Shown here: positions 57,886-64,000 of the stretch, piece by piece
Layout: the number at the start of each line of letters is the position of its first letter
How positions within the stretch are numbered: the stretch's first letter is position 1
From: Edaphochlamys debaryana
Taxonomy: Eukaryota > Chlorophyta > Chlorophyceae > Chlamydomonadales
Length of the DNA stretch: 64,000 bases
Direction of reading: 5' to 3'
Assembly: GCA_016858145.1 (NCBI GenBank)
Contig: JAEHOE010000011.1
Location: forward strand, 868,001-932,000
Made by a program: the position numbers and the translations under genes
The notes under the pieces: generated by a model
Database searches by the model: none
Seen by the model: the letters and a program-made list of their open reading frames with translations, nothing else
What the model was told of the DNA's origin: nothing

Positions 57886-58973
57886 GCGGGAGGGATCAGT
57901 GGGTTGCATGGGCTCCCGTGCAGTACAATTGTACGGCAGCAAGGCTGACATGAAGCTGGCACGAAGCAAGGGGGGGGGAGCCAGGGGCTGGAGGAACTTA
58001 TGCGGAGGCGCGCCCTGCCGCGTTCTGACCCTTGCTCTGCTGGAGGAGGCGGAGGGCTGCTGGGCCCAGCGCTCTGAGCGGATACGGTAGGGGAGAAGCG
58101 CTTACAGATGAAGGCGCGAGGGAGAGGATGAGGGCGGTGGGAGAGGAGCACTGTGCGGTTGAGGTTTGGGGCACGGACTGCGCGGTCTGAGCGGTGTCAT
58201 GTGAGAGCCGCCACGTGCGGTTGGTGTGGGTGGGAGGAGAGCAGGCATTCGGGGGGGGGAGGGCAGGCGGGTTCAAGAGCGGGCGAGTTCATGTACGGAA
58301 GGGTTGGGCTGACGGCGGGCAGGATGGGTTCGGTCGGGGACGCGGGCCGGCCAGTGTGCGCCCTCCGTGAGTGGCTCACCCCGTGCAACACTTTGGGTGC
58401 GATATCTACACCTCGCCCTTCCCTTCCCAAGCCATGGGCCAGCTGCACGCCGGTGTTGCGAAGGTAGCGGAAGGGGGCGGGGAACTCGTACCGCCTGCCG
58501 ATCTGGGTCCCGCTCTAAGGACTGCCGACCAGTTGCAAATGCGAGTTCCACCACCCCTTCCTTCCTTGTCATCGGACCCGGAGCGACCCGTCCCTTGAAG
58601 TCTACTGAGTTGAATAGGGCCATGTATGGCCGTCTTGGCAGCAGTTCAGGCAAATCAGGCCTCAGTCGCGTCCCCCCCAATAGTATGCAGTCCTGGGCAA
58701 CGGCCCGTAGGTAACCCCTTCCCCCCCAATGCCGCCAAGGCACAAGGCAAAGCCCGGATAATGTCCCGTCTGCCCGCCGCCCGCGCCGCACCGCCAGCAC
58801 TGCGCATGCACCCCCTGTTCACGCTCCTCCTGCGTCGATTCCGTCGAACCTCTGCACATCCTGCCAGGCTTAGCATGCGGCCGGGTCCTTCTCCTCCGCT
58901 AATTGCTTCTCCGTCTGCGAGCCATCTTCCACGTTGCTTCTCCACCCTGGAACACCCTCGAACCCCCGCCGCC
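57886..58973. other. Convergent intergenic region between mL46 and protease
   Basis: No exon is supported. It separates the 3' ends of two convergent genes. A minus-strand TGTAA (plus TTACA at 58102-58106) lies about 870 bases past the protease stop and is only a weak candidate signal. Confidence 0.4.
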
Positions 58974-61900
58974 TCACACCTCAGCCTGCCGCCCCTTTGC
59001 ATCGTCCGCATCCTCCCCCTTGCGCAGCCGTGCCGCCGCCGCGCGCGCCGCCTCCGCCGCCGCCGGGTCCACCGTCGTGAACACCGCATTGGTAGACACG
59101 CCGCAGTCGTTGCCCTTGCGCGTGATACGGGCGTAGCTGTAGGGGTGGTGGTGAGGGTGGCAAAGGGAAGGGGGGGAAGGGGAAGGGAAGGGGGAGACGG
59201 GTGGGGGCGGGAGCGCCCTGAGCCGGCAGCACCAGGGGAGGCGGACAAGGGTGCACATCAGTCCGCCGTTCCACTTCAGGTGAACCCGCGGGCCGGGCGC
59301 CTTGGCGCTTATGGACCGACGCCAACCCCCGGTCCCCCCGACCTCGCCCACCCGTCCATGCCCCAATACTTGGACCAACTGCAGCGGACGAGAGGGGTGG
59401 GGTGTTGGGGGAAGCGGAGGTGGGCGCGGACGAGCGTTAGCCTGGGGTTGCCGTGTTACGCATGAGGGCCACGTCCCTGGCCAGCTTTTCCCTCTGACCC
59501 ATGACACACGACACACCTGTTGCGGATGATCCAATAGTCGACACCCTCGGGTGTAGTGCCGTACCCCACCAGCACCACCACGTGATCCGTATCCTCCAGT
59601 GCCTGACCGGGTCGTACGACCGCATGACGATCAGCCACAAGTCAATTCCATTAAGGTGCAGGTAGTGCTGCACTACAGCTGCAGTAAGCCTGCGGTACAG
59701 GTGCAGTACGGCTGCCGTACACGCACGCACCTGGCCGCAATCCTTGTTGTGGTACACCCCCTCGGCGTAGAAGGTCAGATCCGGCTCAGATCCATCCAGC
59801 ACGACTGGGGTTAGGCAGTGGAAGAAGGAAGGGGAGGGCGCAAGTGTCTCTCGGCAGATGCGCAAGACCAAAGATTGAGTATCGGTATTGTCGGAAGGTA
59901 GGAGACGGGAAGGCCCTGCTCTACATGCACGACTGTTAGGGAGGCAGTCGCGGGGAACGAGGGAGGGAGTCCCGGTTCAGCACGCATGCACGCACGCATG
60001 ACTAACCCGCGAGCGGGCCGTGGAGGTACAGCGCCTCCATGACCGCCTGCTCGTCCCGCGGGGCCACGTGGACGTACGACGCAAACTTGGCGGCCACCGG
60101 TACGGGAGAGCGGTTGGGGTGCTTCTTGGCGTCCAGTCGGGCGGCGGCGGCGGCGGCTTCGAAGGCGGCGGGGTCGGGGGTGTGGGGCCCAGGGACCATG
60201 GGGCCCCTGCGGAGCGGTAGCCACGGGCGTAGGCAAACGAGGAGTCAACGAGCGCGTTGAGGGGGTGCACGGCGCAAGGAAACGGTGACCGGGGTCCGGG
60301 GTGGGGGGCCCACATCCTGCCAAACGCTTCCTCTCGCGTCCCCCCTTTTCCCCTCACGTGCTTCCCTGCCCCCCCCCTTCCCCTTCCCCCACCTGCACCA
60401 GGCGTTCTTGCCCATGTAGGGGTAGTCGGGGGTCTCCGCGGCGCCCCCCGCCGCCAGCACGTAGTCCAGCGCGGGCTCCACGTCGCCTGCAGGTGGGGTG
60501 GTGGTGGTGGTGAGGGGGAGAGGGGGAGGGGGACATGGTCGTGGAAGGGTGAGGATGGCGAGTACGGTAGACGCGGCACAGGCGGGGAGGAAAGGGGACA
60601 ACCAGGGCGGGCGGGCGGGAAGCCATGTGACGGAAAGAGGAAGGGAGAGGCGGGGACGACTGCCCCTGGAATCCACGAGCACAGATCCATGCAGAGCGCT
60701 ACGCACCTCCGTCGCAGCCAGAATTTCCAAAGTCCCAAGTGCAGTCGATCAGGTGTTGCTCCGACAGGGACAGGGACTGGCCTGCGGGCACAGCACGCAG
60801 CACATCACGGCACAGCGAGGCTCAGCACAGCACAGCACGGCTTGACACGCAGCGAAGAAGCCTCAAAGCCTCAGAGCGCAGCAGGGGGTCAAGGCCAGGT
60901 CGCGTCACGACCGTTGAGCGCAACATGGGCCAAAGGCAGGAGAGGGAGGCAAGGGGCGGTGAGCCAGGGCACAAACAGGGTGTGGGAATCCTGAACCGAC
61001 CCGAACCCCCAACCAGGAGAGCATGTCCCGTGCTCACACTCCGCCAGCCCGCTCCATCCTGCCTTCGCTCAGCCCGGGCTTGCTGCATTATCCCTGTCAA
61101 TGAAGTCCGTCCCACCTGTGGCCAGGAACCATGATGCCTGCATGGCCCCCGTCGCACCAAAGGCCTGTCGGACAGTGGGGTGGGGTGGGGAGGTGGGTGA
61201 GCCCGAGCCCTCATCGTCACCTGAACCGCATGCCGCACCCTCTCGCGCCGAGGCGTGCGCAAGGTGGGTTCCGTCAGCCCCTTAGTCGCTGAATAGCTTG
61301 ACCGTATTTGCTTCTACCTATGCGCCGTCTAGCGCCGGGCCGCTTTGCACTTTATGGCTTTGTGGCCGTCAACCACGCGCACGCCCGCAAACGTGCACGA
61401 CCCAGCCCACAGACATCTGCTTCAAGTTCTTGTACTTCAGCGCTACCTAGCTGGCCGCCGCGCGCAGCTCCAAACATACGTGGCCAGTTTGGCTAGCCAG
61501 CTGTCGCTCCGCCCGCACTGTGCTGCGCGCCGCAGCAGCAGACGACCACACCCCTCGATACCGGTTCTGCCCAGTGCCCCAGGAGGTGCGGGGCGTGGCG
61601 AAACGCGGCCTGTCCCTCCGCAAATCCCCCCAGGCCCCCCATCAGCCCCCAGGCCCCCCTCACGTACCAGCTGCCGCCAGGCCGCAAAGGCACTGGTCCT
61701 TGACCCCAGGGCCGTCCGCGCCACGTGCGCGTGTCGACACGCCAAAACACACCCGACAGCCCCCGCCGTCCCCCGCCACTCACGTAGCAGCTGCCGCACA
61801 AGCACTGGTCCTTGACCCCGGGGCCGTCCGCGCCCGTGCCCCGCCAGTCCACCTCCGGGGGCAGTTGGGCGTCGGAGAGGACCCGGGTGTAGTAGGTGCG

Positions 61901-63763
61901 GCCCGAGGGGGGAGGCTGCAGACATAGCCATGAAGGGAGAGGGGGGGGAATGAGAGAGGAGGGAGGAGGAGGGGGGAGGAGGGAAGGGCAGCTGGTGAGG
62001 ACCCGGCAGGTAGTAACCGCTCCTGGGATTAACTGCAGACAAAGGCCCTGCGACACAACTCCAATCTTGTTTACCTCCCCTCCCATCACCCGGCTTGGCC
62101 CCTAGCACCCGCCAACCCCGTCCACCCCTGTCCCCCGCCGACCCCAGCCCCCACCTTGCTCCGCTTGCGCCCGAGATACGCCGCCCGCCACTGCGCATGA
62201 GTCATGTGCGCGAAGCGGTTGAGCGCCAGCGTGAAGGTGGGCGCGTCGGAAGCCGAAGAGCCGTCGCCGCCGCCGCCGCCGCCATTTGTCGTAGCGGCGG
62301 CGGCGGCGGCCGCCACGCGGGCATTATGCTCGTCCACGAATCGGGCGTTGGCGGCGATCGTAGATTCAGCTGCCGTACGGATCGAGGCCAGGGCAGAGGC
62401 GCGGCGGGCTGTACGGATGGAGGGGGTCCACATGGGCGTGAGTAAACCAACATGGCAGGGCAAAGGGGCCGGGGTGATCGCTTAGTAGAGACTAAGGTGC
62501 AGACAATGGACTCGGAAGGACCGGGCCTCAGGGTGAGCTCCAAGATAAAGGGCCAACATGGCGAAGGGCAAGGGGAAGGCAGGGCAAGGGGTATTTAGAG
62601 ACGGGAAAGGCTGGACCGAGGTGCAGCGCCGGTCCGGAATCTGGTCTGAGTGTCAGGGATCGGCTTGTGCTGAGCGTGACTCGGCAGTGCCCTGGCTCCA
62701 GGACCTGGCACGTGTCCTGCGTTGAGCTTGGCTCGCGCCCGTGTGATGGCTGGGCTGCTGCTCCTGCTCAGCGCTCCACGTCCCGAACGACCGCGGTCCA
62801 TCCACAGAAACGTGCTTTCGTCATCCGACACGCTGGGATTGTTCATGACCCAGGCTGATGACGGAAGCACGTTTCTGTGGACCGAAGCAGCATCGCGGGG
62901 GCGGGACCCACTCGGCTGGCGGGTCAGTTGGGTGGGCACTGGGCAGGGTCCCGGGCCTCGGCCGTCTGCAGGAAGGCGGTCTCCTCCTCGTCGGCCTGCG
63001 CCCTGGAGGCCGGAGGCGAGTGCGCAGCCGCGAGGGCGCTACCCACACGCCGCTGGCTTACAGGGCCCACGCGGTCGAGGCGGAGACCAACTGCCTAGAC
63101 GGCTGGCTGTAGGTGGGCCCATGCAGTGTCGTACTGGGTGACGTCATGCAGAGGGGGTCAGCACTGGCCCTCAAGGATGCAGCCATCGTTCGCCCGGGCC
63201 TTGAAGCATGAACACGAGCCCGGGCGCATCGGTGCTGTTTGCTCGCTGCAGAATCGCGCGACAGACCGCCAGCCCACAAGGGACCCGTAAGGACCCCAGG
63301 CTACGGTACCAGGAGTGGCGGCCGGCCGCCCAGGGTCCGTGTTGCTCACCTGGTGAGGAGCGGCTGCTCCCCAGCAGGGCCGACGGCGCCAGCAGGGCCA
63401 GCTGTGCCGCCAGGTTGCTGCTGCCGCCACCACCGCCCGAGACGCCGCCGCCAGCCACCTAAGCCGGCAGGCATACGGCGGGATGCAGGGGCGGAAGGGA
63501 GGTTGGTGATGTGCCAGGCTCTTCGCATCGGCATCCCTGCTTTCTTGGACCCTCGTCGCACGTACGCCCTACCATGACCTCGTCCACGTAAGCCTCCGAG
63601 CCTCCGAGCTAGAAGCCCCCTCCGCCCCACCCCACGCCCCACAGCCCAGCAGGCGGCCGCTCACCTTTGCTCCCGGGTGCAGCTTGTCCTCGCACACCTG
63701 CGGCAGCTTGAAGACCTTGCCCTCCACGGGGCCGGGCACGAAGCGGGAGAAGTCGTAGATGAA
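58974..63763 (-). CDS. Papain-family (C1A) cysteine protease, 5' end not resolved
   Basis: Eleven phase-consistent exons, in coding order: 63763-63665, 63458-63350, 62408-62155, 61915-61784, 61164-61116, 60781-60707, 60486-60393, 60206-60007, 59804-59731, 59602-59517 and 59136-58974. They encode about 444 residues without a start codon, so the gene probably begins beyond 64000. Numbered from the first visible residue: an N-terminal FIYDFSRFVPGPVEG part, a Gly/Ser segment, a reduced I29-like propeptide (ARFVDEHNARV, then LALNRFAHMTHAQW), and the mature start LPPEVDWRG. Then come VKDQCLCGSCYAFGATGA (catalytic Cys about 197), SLSEQHLIDCTWDFGNSGCDGG, DHVVVLVGYG (His about 369) and YWIIRN (Asn about 390). 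It resembles counting-factor-associated/digestive-type C1A proteases. Two oddities are Tyr for the usual Trp after the catalytic Cys, and RNS joining straight to YARI, without the expected W-G-x-x-W-G stretch. A small exon may be missing there. Confidence 0.8.
61655..61735 (-). pseudogene. Decayed duplicate of the protease active-site exon end
   Basis: On the minus strand this reads GCGGACGGCCCTGGGGTCAA..., nearly identical to the 3' half of the true exon ending at 61784, including a GTACGTGAG-like end. A 5-base insertion and a changed base remove the G-S-C motif (QCLCGLAAAGT), so the copy lacks the catalytic cysteine and shifts frame. Confidence 0.7.
62802..62880. repeat. Hairpin: 24-bp stem with 31-base loop
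   Basis: CCACAGAAACGTGCTT at 62802-62817 continues as TCGTCATC and is repeated inverted at 62857-62880. The arms differ at one position, which is a U-G wobble if the plus strand is transcribed. The hairpin lies in the large protease intron (62409-63349), on its antisense side. Confidence 0.75.
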
Positions 63764-64000
63764 CTGGGGTTGGGGTTGGGGTTGTGGGGTGGGGTTAAGG
63801 GGGACGCAGACGTAATATGGAAAAGCGCGCAGGGCTCAATAGACTCATGGCCCCAGATAGCCCACGCCCCCCACCTTGTCATGCCCCGCAACTCCGCACC
63901 AAGCGCTCCCAGACACCACCTCGTCGATCCCCCAACCTCTCCCTCCCCTGCAGCCTTCCTTGAAGCCTCCTTCACCTTGCCCTACGCCCCCCTCCCACCG
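63764..64000. other. Right edge: protease intron with GGGGTT-like repeat
   Basis: A run of GGGGTT/GGGGTG units at about 63765-63800 lies just upstream of the first visible protease exon. I could not identify a further exon or start codon before the window ends. Confidence 0.4.

Noticed and set aside
63765..63800. GGGGTT-like repeats resembling a ciliate telomere
   Set aside because: Only a few irregular units, located in an intron-like stretch beside a coding exon. Volvocine telomeres use a different repeat (TTTTAGGG).

Overview
This is nuclear DNA of a green alga, most likely a volvocine (Chlamydomonas or Volvox-like) species. The GC content is high. Almost every gene is split by short introns with GTGAGT/GTGCGT/GTGGGT-type donors and C-rich tracts ending in CAG. 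Proteins carry long Ala/Gly/Ser/Pro low-complexity inserts, and TGTAA-type poly(A) signals occur. No bacterial operons, CRISPR arrays, rRNA or convincing tRNA genes were seen. I assembled all gene models by hand, joining exons only where donor and acceptor phases agree, and I give exon coordinates in each entry. 'Seen' means read from the sequence; family names come from recalled motifs, without any database search.

Layout. (1) 384-14201, plus strand: a head-to-tail array of four paralogous genes that I do not recognise. Each encodes a ~575-650 aa, largely disordered protein with a short N-terminal helical module, a basic L-x-x-L-F-[ST]-R-K helix, many R-R-x-S sites and usually a short S-F-[RK]-G tail. 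(2) 16194-20490, plus: a SAM-dependent methyltransferase of the GSTCD/Methyltransf_32 kind, whose second intron holds a ~1.65 kb inverted-repeat element. (3) 20771-23650, plus: a probably plastid alpha/beta-hydrolase-fold protein that has lost its nucleophile. (4) 24970-26650 and 29918-32116, minus: a second unrecognised paralogous pair with an acidic stretch, an A-A-K-x-R-L-x-x-W-L helix and a shared R-R-G-S-C C-terminus. (5) 34136-37693, minus: an IQ-motif (calmodulin-binding) protein, divergent from (6) 38259-42995, plus: a plastid-lipase (PLIP)-type class 3 lipase. (7) 45532-47634 and 49127-52879, plus: two paralogous proteins with an F-box-like N-terminus and ankyrin-like repeats. (8) 54981-57885, plus: mitochondrial ribosomal protein mL46. 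(9) 58974 to beyond 63763, minus: a papain-family (C1A) cysteine protease whose 5' end is probably outside the window.

The most novel content is the two unrecognised paralog families (regions 1 and 4). They share arginine-rich serine sites that look like basophilic-kinase targets, and rapid divergence outside short motifs. Other notable points are an apparent +1 phase mismatch at the first intron of the third array gene, the intronic mobile element, a triplicated splice acceptor in mL46, a decayed duplicate of the protease active-site exon, and a 24-bp-stem hairpin inside a protease intron.
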